Notes: generated by a model from the sequence alone, not told the origin. A stretch of DNA of 8,875 nt from Chloroflexota bacterium (GCA_003694775.1 RFJV01000536.1:1-8875), one strand, 5' to 3'; shown: positions 1 through 7,809, counted from the stretch's first letter. A program made the numbers and translations.

Positions 1-2694
1 ATGAAAGAGCGCATCGAGGCCAAACTGCGCCGCCGCAACGCCCTCTGGGGCGAGGTCAAGCTGGGCGAAGGCTCCATCCGCGATATCGAATTTGTGACCC
101 AGTACCTCCAATTGGCCCACGGAGCCTGCCAGCCCGACCTGCGCCAGCGCAGTACCCTGGCCGCCCTGTCCCGGCTGGCCGCCGCCGGCCTCCTCTCCCC
201 GGATGAATACCGCATCCTGGCCGATGGCTACATCTTCCTGCGGACCGTGGAGCACCACCTTCAGCTTCTGCACTACCGCCAGACCCACGCCCTCCCCGAC
301 GACCCCGCCACCCTGAACCACCTGGCCCGCCGTCTGCGCTTCCAGGGGGCGGACGCCGGCCGCCGGCTGGTCGACCGGTACGACCAGCACAGCCGGGCCA
401 TCCGGGCTGTGTATCGCCGCTATCTTGAAGCCAACGATGGAGATTTGACAATGACAGTCCATAACAACACCCCGCGGCCCGTGCCGGCCCCCTTCAAGCG
501 GCACGTAGACCGGATGCCGGCCACCTACACCATCACCTTCAGCGAGCCGGATATTGCCCGCCACTTTGAGCTGATTGAACGCCTCGATGCCAGACATCCG
601 GTGGAGATTGACGCGGAACCGCTCGACGCCGACGCCGCAGATGGAACCGGCCAGCACTGGCGGGTCACCATTGTCGGCTTCGACCACGTGGGCCAGCTTT
701 CCCTCATCTGCGGCCTGCTCTTTGCCTACGGCTTCGACATTGTGGAAGGGCATGTCTTTTCCTATGGCCGCGAACAGCCGGAACTGAAGCTCCTGCCGGA
801 GACGGCCCGCACCCGCCGCCGCACCCGCCGCAAAACCACCACCCAAACCGACTGGCGCAAAATTGTAGACGTGTTCACCGTTCGTTCCCTGCACGGTAAA
901 ACATCGCCCCGCCGCTGGGCCGACTACGCCGCAGACCTGACCGCCCTCACCGAGCGTCTCCTGCGGGGCGAACAGCGGGAGGCCCAGGGGGAGCTTGCCA
1001 AGCGGGTCGCCCGCGAAATGCCGGCCTTCGCCGATGAGCTGGCTACTCTGTACCCTATCGACATTCATATTGACAACGACCTTTCCGACCGGCACACCGT
1101 CCTGCGTATCGACGCCCGCGACACGCCCGGCTTCCTCTACGAACTGACCAACGCCCTGGCCCTCATCGGTATCAACATCCGCCGGATGACCGTTGAAACC
1201 GAGGGCAACCAGGTGCGGGACACGCTCTACGTTATCGACACCCGGAACGAAAAAATTACCGACCCGGACCAACAGCGCAAACTGCGGGCCGCCACCGCCC
1301 TGATAAAGGAGTTCACCCATCTTCTGCCCCGGTCGCCCAACCCGGAAGCGGCCCTGCTGAACTTCCGCCAGTTTATCGGCCATCTCTTTGCCCGGCCCAA
1401 CTGGCCGGATGAACTGACCTCGCTGGAGCGGCCCGATGTTCTGCAAACCCTGGCCCGCCTGCTGGGTGTCAGCGAGTTTCTGTGGACCGACTTTCTGCGT
1501 ATGCAGTACGCCAACCTCTTCCCGCTGGTCAGCAATACCGGCGCCCTGGCCGAACGCAAGGACAAGGCCAGCCTGCAGGCGGAGCTGTCGGAGGCCCTGC
1601 ACTCTGCCGCCGGCCCGGAGGAACGCCGCCGCGTTCTGAACGATTTCAAGGACCGGGAGATGTTCCGCATCGATATGCGCCAGATTCAGGGCCTGATTAC
1701 GGAGTACGGCCAGTTTTCCGCGGAACTGACCGATTTGGCCGAGGTGGTGGTGGAGGCGGCCTACCAGATGTGCCTGGACGAACTGCAAGCCGGGTACGGC
1801 CTGCCCCGCCAGCCGGACGGCACGCTCTGCCCGATGACCGTCTGCGGGCTGGGCAAGTGCGGCGGGCGGGAGCTTGGCTTTGCCTCCGATATTGAGCTGA
1901 TGTTCATTTATGACGGCGAGGGCCGCACCACCGGCCCGCGGCAGATTGGTGTGGCGGAGTTTTACGAGAAAGTGGTCCAGGCGGTCAACGCGGCCATTCG
2001 CTCCAAGCGGGAAGGTATTTTTGAGCTGGACCTGCGCCTGCGGCCTTACGGCAAGGCCGGCAGGATGGCCGTTTCTCTGGAATCGTTCCGGCGGTACTTT
2101 GCCCCCACCGGCGACGCCTGGCCTTACGAACGTCAGGCGCTCATCAAACTGCGGCCCATCGCCGGCGATATGCGGCTGGGCCGGGAGATTGTCCGTTTGC
2201 GGGACGAGCTGATTTACACCGGCGCGCCCTTCGACACCGCGGCCATGCGGGCCATGCGGGAGCGCCAGCTTCGCCACCTGGTCACGCCCGGCGTCATCAA
2301 TGCCAAGTTCAGCCCCGGCGGCCTGGTCGACGTGGAGTACCTGGTGCAGGCTCTGCAGATTACCCACGGTGGGCAGAACCCCAATCTGCGCCAGACCAAC
2401 ACCCGGCAGGCTATGGACGCCCTGGCCGCGGCAGGAATTCTCTCGCCGGAGGAGCACCGCCAGCTTGCCGAGGCCCATATGTTTCTGCGCCGGTTGATTA
2501 ATGCCCTGCGGATGGTGCGCGGGCACGCCAGAGACCTGAACGTCCCCCCGCCGGACAGCGAGGAGTTCGAATTTCTGGCCCGCCGGCTGAATTACGGCAG
2601 TGACATCGCCCAACTGCACAACGATTTACTTGACCACACAACAACCGTTCAAGAACTGAGTACGAAATTACTGGAAAAACACGCGCCGCAATAA
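1..2694 (+). CDS. glnE: Glutamine synthetase adenylyltransferase (GlnE-like) with internal GlnD-type ACT pair, 5'-partial
   Basis: This protein is expected to adenylylate and de-adenylylate glutamine synthetase in the cytoplasm, tuning ammonia assimilation. The 897 visible residues begin inside the first (adenylyl-removing) half. Residues 19-145 match the helical domain that follows the first nucleotidyltransferase fold (KLGEGSIRDIEF at 20-31, RQTHALP further on), so the ATG at position 1 is an internal Met and the true start is upstream. A GlnD-like tandem ACT module follows at about 175-437. Residues 445-590 are the helical lead-in of the adenylyltransferase half. The nucleotidyltransferase domain is at about 610-740, with GLGKCGGRELGF at 616-627, SDIE at 629-632 and LDLRLRP at 676-682. 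The second helical domain is at about 765-890, with SPGGLVDVEY at 771-780. The two helical domains are visibly paralogous (for example LAAAGLLSPDEYR against LAAAGILSPEEHR). The first metal motif is Asp-x-Glu rather than Asp-x-Asp. GlnE identity is firm; the symbol fits less well because of the unusual architecture. The gene ends in TAA, 79 bases before the next gene. Confidence 0.88.
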   Translation: MKERIEAKLRRRNALWGEVKLGEGSIRDIEFVTQYLQLAHGACQPDLRQRSTLAALSRLAAAGLLSPDEYRILADGYIFLRTVEHHLQLLHYRQTHALPDDPATLNHLARRLRFQGADAGRRLVDRYDQHSRAIRAVYRRYLEANDGDLTMTVHNNTPRPVPAPFKRHVDRMPATYTITFSEPDIARHFELIERLDARHPVEIDAEPLDADAADGTGQHWRVTIVGFDHVGQLSLICGLLFAYGFDIVEGHVFSYGREQPELKLLPETARTRRRTRRKTTTQTDWRKIVDVFTVRSLHGKTSPRRWADYAADLTALTERLLRGEQREAQGELAKRVAREMPAFADELATLYPIDIHIDNDLSDRHTVLRIDARDTPGFLYELTNALALIGINIRRMTVETEGNQVRDTLYVIDTRNEKITDPDQQRKLRAATALIKEFTHLLPRSPNPEAALLNFRQFIGHLFARPNWPDELTSLERPDVLQTLARLLGVSEFLWTDFLRMQYANLFPLVSNTGALAERKDKASLQAELSEALHSAAGPEERRRVLNDFKDREMFRIDMRQIQGLITEYGQFSAELTDLAEVVVEAAYQMCLDELQAGYGLPRQPDGTLCPMTVCGLGKCGGRELGFASDIELMFIYDGEGRTTGPRQIGVAEFYEKVVQAVNAAIRSKREGIFELDLRLRPYGKAGRMAVSLESFRRYFAPTGDAWPYERQALIKLRPIAGDMRLGREIVRLRDELIYTGAPFDTAAMRAMRERQLRHLVTPGVINAKFSPGGLVDVEYLVQALQITHGGQNPNLRQTNTRQAMDALAAAGILSPEEHRQLAEAHMFLRRLINALRMVRGHARDLNVPPPDSEEFEFLARRLNYGSDIAQLHNDLLDHTTTVQELSTKLLEKHAPQ
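439..453 (+). promoter_or_regulatory. Possible internal ribosome binding site and ATG
   Basis: GGAG (439-442) lies 8 bases before an in-frame ATG (451-453), right at the boundary between the first GlnE half and the ACT module. Translation from here would give a separate ACT-ACT-AT polypeptide of 747 residues. The motif is short and could be chance, so this is a weak call. Confidence 0.15.
523..1311 (+). other. Tandem ACT sensor module of GlnD type inside the GlnE-like protein
   Basis: This is a domain within the first CDS (about residues 175-437). Residues 175-194 (YTITFSEPDIARHFELIERL) resemble the segment before ACT1 in GlnD, where a 'hSPEEIxxH' pattern is usual. ACT1 starts at about 221 with VTIVGFDHVGQLSLICGLL and continues through GFDIVEGHVFSYG. 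A basic loop (270-284) follows, then IVDVFTV at 288-294. ACT2 covers about 364-432: HTVLRIDARDTPGFLYELTN, then INIRRMTVETEGNQVRDTLY, then NEKITDPDQQ. This order and wording match the GlnD C-terminus, where the ACT pair is known to sense glutamine. Glutamine binding here is inferred, not shown. Confidence 0.82.
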
Positions 2695-2709
2695 AAAATG
2701 AGACGCGAA

Positions 2710-2732
2710 GGGTAAGAAGTTCAGCTTCTCCC
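2710..2732 (+). other. Small stem-loop in the glnE-YYY intergenic spacer
   Basis: AGAAG (2715-2719) and CTTCT (2725-2729) form a five-base stem around a five-base loop. GGG (2710-2712) can pair with CCC (2730-2732) across a TA bulge. No T-run follows, so it is not a convincing intrinsic terminator. The rest of the 79-base spacer shows no clear promoter. A weak Shine-Dalgarno-like GAG (2764-2766) sits 7 bases before the next ATG. Confidence 0.3.
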
Positions 2733-2773
2733 AAGACAACTACCTGCAGCCTTACTGCCCGTCGAGATAGCCT

Positions 2774-5332
2774 ATGGACTTGATTCCCACAATTCTGCTC
2801 TGGTGGTTCATCCTGGCCGTTTTTGGCCTGGTCGGCTGGCTGACGGCGTACAGCTTGCTGGGCAACCTGCCCGACCGGGGTTTTGCTTTTGCCCGGCCCG
2901 TGGGCCTTCTGCTGACCGGCTACATCCTCTGGCTGGGCGGCTCATTCCGCCTGCTTCGCAACGATACCGCGGGGGTGCTGACCGCCCTGCTCATACTGCT
3001 GGTGCTCGGCTGGCTGTGGCTGACCCGCGCCCGCCGCGGCCTGTCGGCCCTGCGGGACTGGCTGGGCCGCGAATGGCCTTACGCCCTGGCCGTCGAGGTC
3101 CTGTTTGCCGTGGCTTTTGCCGGCTGGGCGGTCTACAAGGCGTACAACCCCAACATCGAAACTGCCGGGGGCGAAAAGTGGATGGAGATTGCCTTCATCA
3201 ACGGCACTCTGCGCAGTGACTACTTCCCCCCGCACGACCCGTGGCTGTCCGGCTTTGCCATCAGCTACTACTATTTTGGCTATGTGCTGATGGCCATGCT
3301 CACCCGTCTGAGCGGCCTGCCGGCGCACGTCGCTTTTAATCTGTACATTCCCACCCTGTTTGCCATGACCCTGACCGGAGCGATGGGGCTTCTGGCAAAC
3401 CTGGTCGCGCTCTACCGTGCCCGGCCCGACCAGCCGCCCCGGCTGACCCGTCCCACCGTGCTGGCCGGCCTGACCGCGTCGCTGTTTGTGGGGGTGATGG
3501 GGCATCTGGAAGGGCTGCTGGAAGTTCTGCACAAGCGGGGCCTTCTTTCACCGCAGTTCTGGATTTGGCTGGACATCCGCGACCTGAAGATTCCCCCCGC
3601 CGGCCCCGGCGATAGCTGGATTCCCGACCGCTTCATCTGGTGGTGGCGCGCCTCCCGCGTCCTCACCGACTACACCCTCACCGGTCAGGAGCAGGAGGTC
3701 ATCGACGAGTTCCCCTTCTTCAGCTTCCTGCTGGGCGACGTGCACCCGCACGTGCTGGCCCTGCCTTTTGTCCTGCTCGCTGTGGCCCTGGCCCTGAACC
3801 TGCTGGTCAGCCGCCGCGGCGACCTGCCGGAGACCGGCCCTGAGGCCGGTTTTGTCCCGCGGATGTGGGCCGTGGTCCGGCAGGGTGGGCAGGGCATCAT
3901 TCAAGCCGCGGGAGGGCGGCCGGCCTTGCTGGCCTACGCGGTCTGCATCGGCGGGCTGAGCTTCCTCAACACCTGGGATTTTCCCATCTATCTGGGCGTT
4001 ACCGGGTTTGCCTTTGTCCTGTGGCTCTTCTGGTCCGCCCCGCAGCAACCCGCCGCCTCCGGTTCGGATATCGACCGCTTTATTTTGCCCGGCCTGGTGG
4101 GAACCGGTCTGCTGGGCGTGGTGGGGGTTCTGCTGTACCTGCCGTTTTATGCCACCTTCAGCTCCCAGGCCCGGGGCATTCTGCCCAACCTGTGGAATCC
4201 CACCCGTTTGCCCCAGTTCTTTGTTTTCTTTGGCCCATTTCTGGTGGCCGCAGTGGGGTTTCTGGTTCTGCTGACCCGCCGTCGCCGCGGCTGGCAGAAG
4301 GAGCTGGCCTGGACCCTGCCGGCCGCCTGGCTTGGCCCGGTGCTGGTCATGCTGGCCGTTACCGCGGCCATTCTGCTGAGCGAGGCCGGACGGGCCTACA
4401 TCCAGGGCATTCTCAGCAATCCCGAAGTGCAGGCGGTGCTGTCGGAGGCCAGCGTGGGGGGGCTGGTGCAGGAGGCCCTGCAGAGGCGACTGCTCAACCC
4501 CTGGACCTTTCTTCTGCTGGGCGGCCTGCTGGGCTGGTCGCTGGCCCTGGCGGTCGCCGCCCGTCCCACCGACCCGCCCGGCGAACCGGTGCCGGCCCGG
4601 CTGGTCCTGCGGTTTGTGCTGGTCTTGCTGACCATCGGTCTGCTCCTGCCTCTGACGGTGGAGTTCATCTACCTGCGGGACAATTTCGGTATCCGGATGA
4701 ACACCGTATTCAAATTCTATTTTCAGGCCTGGGTACTGCTGGCCCTGACTGCCGCCTTTGCCGTGTACTACGTGTCCAGCACGACCCGCGGCCTGTGGGT
4801 CCGGCTGTGGCAGGTCGGCATGGTGGGGCTGGTGGGGGCCAGCATGCTGTATCCGGTGCTGGCGGTGTACAACAAGACAGACGGCTTCAGCCGGTCGCCC
4901 ACCCTGGACGGCATCGCCTGGCTGGCCGATGTCCATCCGGCAGATTATGCCGCCATCCAGTGGTTGCGGGCCAATGCCCCCGATGACGCGGTCATCCTGG
5001 AAGCGCCCGGCGACCGCTTTGCCGCTTACCAGTACGTGGGCCGGGTCTCTGCCCTGACCGGCCTGCAAACTCTGCTGGGCTGGGGCGGCCACGAGAGCCA
5101 GTGGCGGGGCAATTACGAGGAACCGGCCCGCCGCGAGCCGGATATCGACACCCTGTACACCACCACCGACCTGCAATTAGCCCAAAAGCTGTTGGATAAG
5201 TACAATATTACCTACGTATACGTCGGTCCCCTGGAACAGGAGCGGTATCCCCCTGCCGGTCTGCGCAAGTTCGACCGCCTGCTGAAGGTGGTCTACCAGC
5301 AGGACGGGGTGACGATTTACCGCCGCGACTAA
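2774..5332 (+). CDS. DUF2298 / Chlor_Arch_YYY polytopic membrane protein
   Basis: This is an 852-residue integral membrane protein, probably a GT-C-like glycosyltransferase or oligosaccharyltransferase relative of unproven substrate. Hydrophobic segments begin at residue 5 and recur to about residue 695; a soluble domain of roughly 150 residues follows. The family's name-giving YYY is at 165-167 within GFAISYYYFGY. Before it comes a polar loop with ETAGGEKW (129-136) and FPPHDPW (151-157), resembling the first extracytoplasmic loop of GT-C enzymes. Other family landmarks are EFPFFSFLLGDVHPH (312-326) and NTVFKFYFQ (643-651). The tail contains IQWLRANAP, GWGGHESQWRG and YVYVGPLEQERYPPAGL, all typical of the family. 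The start is the first possible ATG, because an in-frame TAG lies at 2768-2770. The expected partner gene, TIGR03663, begins at 7821 after an intervening restriction-modification pair. Family assignment is strong; the biochemical role is inference. Confidence 0.9.
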   Translation: MDLIPTILLWWFILAVFGLVGWLTAYSLLGNLPDRGFAFARPVGLLLTGYILWLGGSFRLLRNDTAGVLTALLILLVLGWLWLTRARRGLSALRDWLGREWPYALAVEVLFAVAFAGWAVYKAYNPNIETAGGEKWMEIAFINGTLRSDYFPPHDPWLSGFAISYYYFGYVLMAMLTRLSGLPAHVAFNLYIPTLFAMTLTGAMGLLANLVALYRARPDQPPRLTRPTVLAGLTASLFVGVMGHLEGLLEVLHKRGLLSPQFWIWLDIRDLKIPPAGPGDSWIPDRFIWWWRASRVLTDYTLTGQEQEVIDEFPFFSFLLGDVHPHVLALPFVLLAVALALNLLVSRRGDLPETGPEAGFVPRMWAVVRQGGQGIIQAAGGRPALLAYAVCIGGLSFLNTWDFPIYLGVTGFAFVLWLFWSAPQQPAASGSDIDRFILPGLVGTGLLGVVGVLLYLPFYATFSSQARGILPNLWNPTRLPQFFVFFGPFLVAAVGFLVLLTRRRRGWQKELAWTLPAAWLGPVLVMLAVTAAILLSEAGRAYIQGILSNPEVQAVLSEASVGGLVQEALQRRLLNPWTFLLLGGLLGWSLALAVAARPTDPPGEPVPARLVLRFVLVLLTIGLLLPLTVEFIYLRDNFGIRMNTVFKFYFQAWVLLALTAAFAVYYVSSTTRGLWVRLWQVGMVGLVGASMLYPVLAVYNKTDGFSRSPTLDGIAWLADVHPADYAAIQWLRANAPDDAVILEAPGDRFAAYQYVGRVSALTGLQTLLGWGGHESQWRGNYEEPARREPDIDTLYTTTDLQLAQKLLDKYNITYVYVGPLEQERYPPAGLRKFDRLLKVVYQQDGVTIYRRD

Positions 5333-5380
5333 CACGAAAGAGATGTGGATTACGGGGTTCTGCTCAAAGTCAGGATGGTT

Positions 5381-6877
5381 ATGCATCAGCTATCTTTTTT
5401 CCAGGAACTGAAAACCAAATCACCGCCGGTACGCCGGTATTTTTCTCACAACGGTGTCTGTTCTGATGAGGCCCGGCAGGCGCTTGAGAAGCAATATGCT
5501 CCCTTGCTGGTAGAAACCGGAAAGTTCAACCGCCAGTTGGTGAGCTTTCAGGCCAACAAAACGGAAATCCTGCACGGCTGGTTCAAATATCGGGAAGGTT
5601 TTTCGGCGGAACTGGTGGAGCTTTTATTCGACGAACTGCAGATTCAACCTGCTGATACCATCTTAGACCCTTTTGCCGGTTCGGCGACCACTTTGCTGGC
5701 GGCCCAACTGCACGGTATGAATGGGGTGGGTATTGAACTGCTTCCGCACTGTCATCTGGCCTGGCAAGCTAAATCGGCGGTTTTTGATTACAACCTTGAT
5801 GAACTGCGGCAGGTGCGTTCGCTGGTAGAGGAATCATCTCCGCCACCTGTTGCTGAGCCGTTTCCCCATCTGACCATCACCGAAAGTGCATTTCCTCCCC
5901 AGGTAGAAGCTGATTTAATGGCCTACACGCGCTGGTTCGAGAAATTGGATGTCGGTCCGCGTACAAAGATGCTGTGCCGTTTTATTTTGATGAGTCTGCT
6001 GGAAGATGTCAGCTATACCCGTAAGGATGGTCAGTACCTTCGCTGGGACAGGCGGGCCGAAAAAATTCGCCGGCACAATGAGAAACGGCAGGCACAGGGT
6101 AAAAAGCCTATTCGGGGAATTGACAAAGGGGCAATCCCCACGGTTAAACAGACTTTTTTAGAGCGGTTGAGTAAAATTATCGTTGATGTTTCCCGGTTAC
6201 AGGCCGAACAGAAGCGTCCTGAATCAGGGCGGCAGGAGCTTATCGAAGGCAGTACCCTGTATATTCTGCCGACTCTCCCTGCCGACAGCTTCGACGCGGT
6301 GATTACCTCTCCGCCCTATGCCAATCGTTATGATTATACCCGTACTTACGCCCTGGAGCTGGCTTATCTGGGAATAGATGATAAAATTTTCAACCTTCGT
6401 CAAAATCAGCTTTCCTGTACGGTGGAAAATAAGTCCAAAGAGAATGATCTGAGAGCATTTTACCATTCAATGGGACAGGGCCAACAGTTTGAACGAATTT
6501 TGACCATCGTCGGTACAAATGAAGTGCTGGCCGAGATTAACGCCGCGCTGGCAACCCGTTATGAACGGGGCGAGGTGAATAATCGAGGCATTCTGACAAT
6601 GATTGCCCAATATTTTCTGGAATTGACGTTTGTTTTTGCCGAACTGTACCGGGTTTGCCGTCGAGGGGCACGGGTGGCCGTTGTGAATGACAACGTAAGG
6701 TACGCCGGGGAGATTATCCCGGTAGATACCTTGAGCACCGCGCTGGCAGAGCAGGTCGGCTTTGCCCCGAAAAAGATTTATGTCCTGCCTCAGCGCAAGG
6801 GCAACAGCAGTCAGCAAATGGGACGGTTTGGACGGGAGCCGCTCAGAAAAAGCATTACCATCTGGCAGAAAGTATGA
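5381..6877 (+). CDS. Type II DNA methyltransferase, amino (N4-cytosine or N6-adenine) type
   Basis: This is a 498-residue S-adenosylmethionine-dependent DNA methyltransferase, the protective half of a restriction-modification pair. WFKYREGFS (67-75) looks like motif X. DPFAGSATT (96-104) is motif I, followed by GVGIE (115-119). The catalytic motif IV, TSPPY (309-313), continues into NRYDYTRTYALELAYLG. A later GARVAVVNDN and a C-terminal MGRFGREPLRKSI complete the fold. SPPY favours N4-cytosine methylation. The order X-I-long middle-IV resembles the alpha class, with the target-recognition part probably in the roughly 190 residues between I and IV. I chose ATG 5381 because AGGA lies 5 bases upstream and the protein then begins MHQLSFF. 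GTG 5345 and ATG 5375 are in-frame alternatives that would add 12 or 2 residues. Base composition is clearly lower in G+C than in the neighbours. The stop codon overlaps the next gene's start (ATGA). Methyltransferase function is confident; the recognition sequence is unknown. Confidence 0.87.
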   Translation: MHQLSFFQELKTKSPPVRRYFSHNGVCSDEARQALEKQYAPLLVETGKFNRQLVSFQANKTEILHGWFKYREGFSAELVELLFDELQIQPADTILDPFAGSATTLLAAQLHGMNGVGIELLPHCHLAWQAKSAVFDYNLDELRQVRSLVEESSPPPVAEPFPHLTITESAFPPQVEADLMAYTRWFEKLDVGPRTKMLCRFILMSLLEDVSYTRKDGQYLRWDRRAEKIRRHNEKRQAQGKKPIRGIDKGAIPTVKQTFLERLSKIIVDVSRLQAEQKRPESGRQELIEGSTLYILPTLPADSFDAVITSPPYANRYDYTRTYALELAYLGIDDKIFNLRQNQLSCTVENKSKENDLRAFYHSMGQGQQFERILTIVGTNEVLAEINAALATRYERGEVNNRGILTMIAQYFLELTFVFAELYRVCRRGARVAVVNDNVRYAGEIIPVDTLSTALAEQVGFAPKKIYVLPQRKGNSSQQMGRFGREPLRKSITIWQKV

Positions 6878-7800
6878 CCATCTCCAGAAAACAAAGCTGG
6901 TCTGTCGACCAGTTAGCAAAAAGCGAGTTCTTTCATCAAAAACTGCACGAGTGGGGTTTGATAACGATTGCCCAGGCTGTTGACCAGATTTCAGGGGAGC
7001 ATCTGGATTGGGACCTGAGCAGGTTGGATATTTCCATTAAAGCCTGGAACAAAATCATTCATCGGGGGATAAAACCGGTGGTGATATTTGCTCATCCGGC
7101 AGTATTATCCCATCTGCCGCGTTCTACTGCTTATTACAGAATGCTGTCAATGGTATCCCAGAAATCTATGGGGCAGGTGGGGTTATCTATCGTGCGTTAT
7201 GAAAAAGGAACACTGCCATCCATCGACGTGGCCGAACGCATTGCCCGGCATCTGAACAGAATAATCAGCCGATTGGTCGAAGCTGATGATACTATCAATC
7301 CTCGGGAATTTGACCTTTGGCGGGGAATGGCGGCAGGTGCACAGGCACAGGGGTCGTGGCAAAACACCAAAGGTCAAAAGATTGAAACGGTCATCCGGGG
7401 AATTGTGCGCCGCCGATTGCAGGAGAGGCATAGTGTTGCCGTAGATGATGATACCCGGCGTTTCTCTCTGCTCGATGGACGAATGGTAGTTTTTGCCGAC
7501 GAACCGGATATAGGTATCTACCGTTCAGGGAAAATCATCGCCGCGGTTGAAATAAAGGGAGGTATCGATAAGGCCGGAGTTCTGGAACGAGTTGGGGCGG
7601 CGGTTAAAAGTCTGAGCCGGGTCAAAGAAGAAAATTCTACGGCTGTTACTGTCCTGATTCTTCAGGGTGTTTCTATCACCGAACAATCCAACCTTGATTT
7701 ACAAACCAATCAGAACGTGGTCAATCATTGGTTTACCGTGGAAGAACTGCTGGAAGATGATAATCGCCGCGAGGCACTCTTCGGCTTGTTGAAACTATAA
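6874..7800 (+). CDS. Type II restriction endonuclease, PD-(D/E)XK fold, possibly XcyI-like
   Basis: This 308-residue protein is the likely cleavage partner of the upstream methyltransferase. The catalytic signature is visible: EPDIGIY (210-216) followed by AAVEIKGG (223-230), giving D212, E226 and K228 of a PD-(D/E)XK nuclease. An adjoining helix (VLERVGAAVKSLSRV) is usual in this fold. The N-terminal half carries KPVVIFAHPAVLSHLPR, then YYRMLSMVSQKSMGQVGL, which I associate tentatively with the XcyI family (CCCGGG cutters), whose known methylases are also the SPPY type. That subfamily call is from memory and uncertain. There is no membrane segment. The start is fixed by the ATGA overlap at 6874-6877, suggesting translational coupling and hence balanced production with the methylase. 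No controller (C) protein gene is present. The lower G+C content, shared with the methyltransferase gene, suggests the two arrived together. Confidence 0.77.
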   Translation: MTISRKQSWSVDQLAKSEFFHQKLHEWGLITIAQAVDQISGEHLDWDLSRLDISIKAWNKIIHRGIKPVVIFAHPAVLSHLPRSTAYYRMLSMVSQKSMGQVGLSIVRYEKGTLPSIDVAERIARHLNRIISRLVEADDTINPREFDLWRGMAAGAQAQGSWQNTKGQKIETVIRGIVRRRLQERHSVAVDDDTRRFSLLDGRMVVFADEPDIGIYRSGKIIAAVEIKGGIDKAGVLERVGAAVKSLSRVKEENSTAVTVLILQGVSITEQSNLDLQTNQNVVNHWFTVEELLEDDNRREALFGLLKL

Positions 7801-7805
7801 GTACC

Positions 7806-7809
7806 GGAG
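7806..7809 (+). promoter_or_regulatory. Ribosome binding site supporting a TTG start
   Basis: GGAG lies 11 bases before TTG 7821, slightly longer than the ideal spacing. An in-frame TAA at 7815-7817 means no start further upstream is possible, and there is no in-frame ATG until about 8079, which lies after the first membrane segment and the D/E loop. Together these favour TTG as the true initiator. Confidence 0.5.

Noticed and set aside
1..3. ATG at the window start as the real glnE start
   Set aside because: The first residues already lie inside the helical domain after the first nucleotidyltransferase fold, so the gene must begin upstream.
2630..2658. TTGACC near the end of the glnE-like gene as a -35 box
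   Set aside because: No acceptable -10 box at normal spacing.
2702..2770. Short open stretch before the YYY gene, in the same frame, that looks protein-like (KKFSFSQDNYLQPYCPSR then TAG)
   Set aside because: Only about 22 codons, no start codon or ribosome binding site, bounded by TGA and TAG; too short to call a gene or gene remnant.
3865..4986. Overlapping + strand frame of 373 codons inside the YYY gene
   Set aside because: Out-of-frame shadow; Gly/Arg/Pro-rich, lacking recognisable domains.
3548..5176. Long antisense open frame (542 codons) opposite the YYY gene
   Set aside because: Its translation is dominated by Gln, Gly, Pro, Ala and His, the typical shadow of a G+C-rich gene; the + strand frame has clear family motifs and membrane segments.
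5201..5206. TACAAT, a good -10-like box near the end of the YYY gene, as a promoter for the restriction-modification pair
   Set aside because: No -35-like hexamer at 16-18 bases upstream, and it lies in codons of a conserved tail segment.
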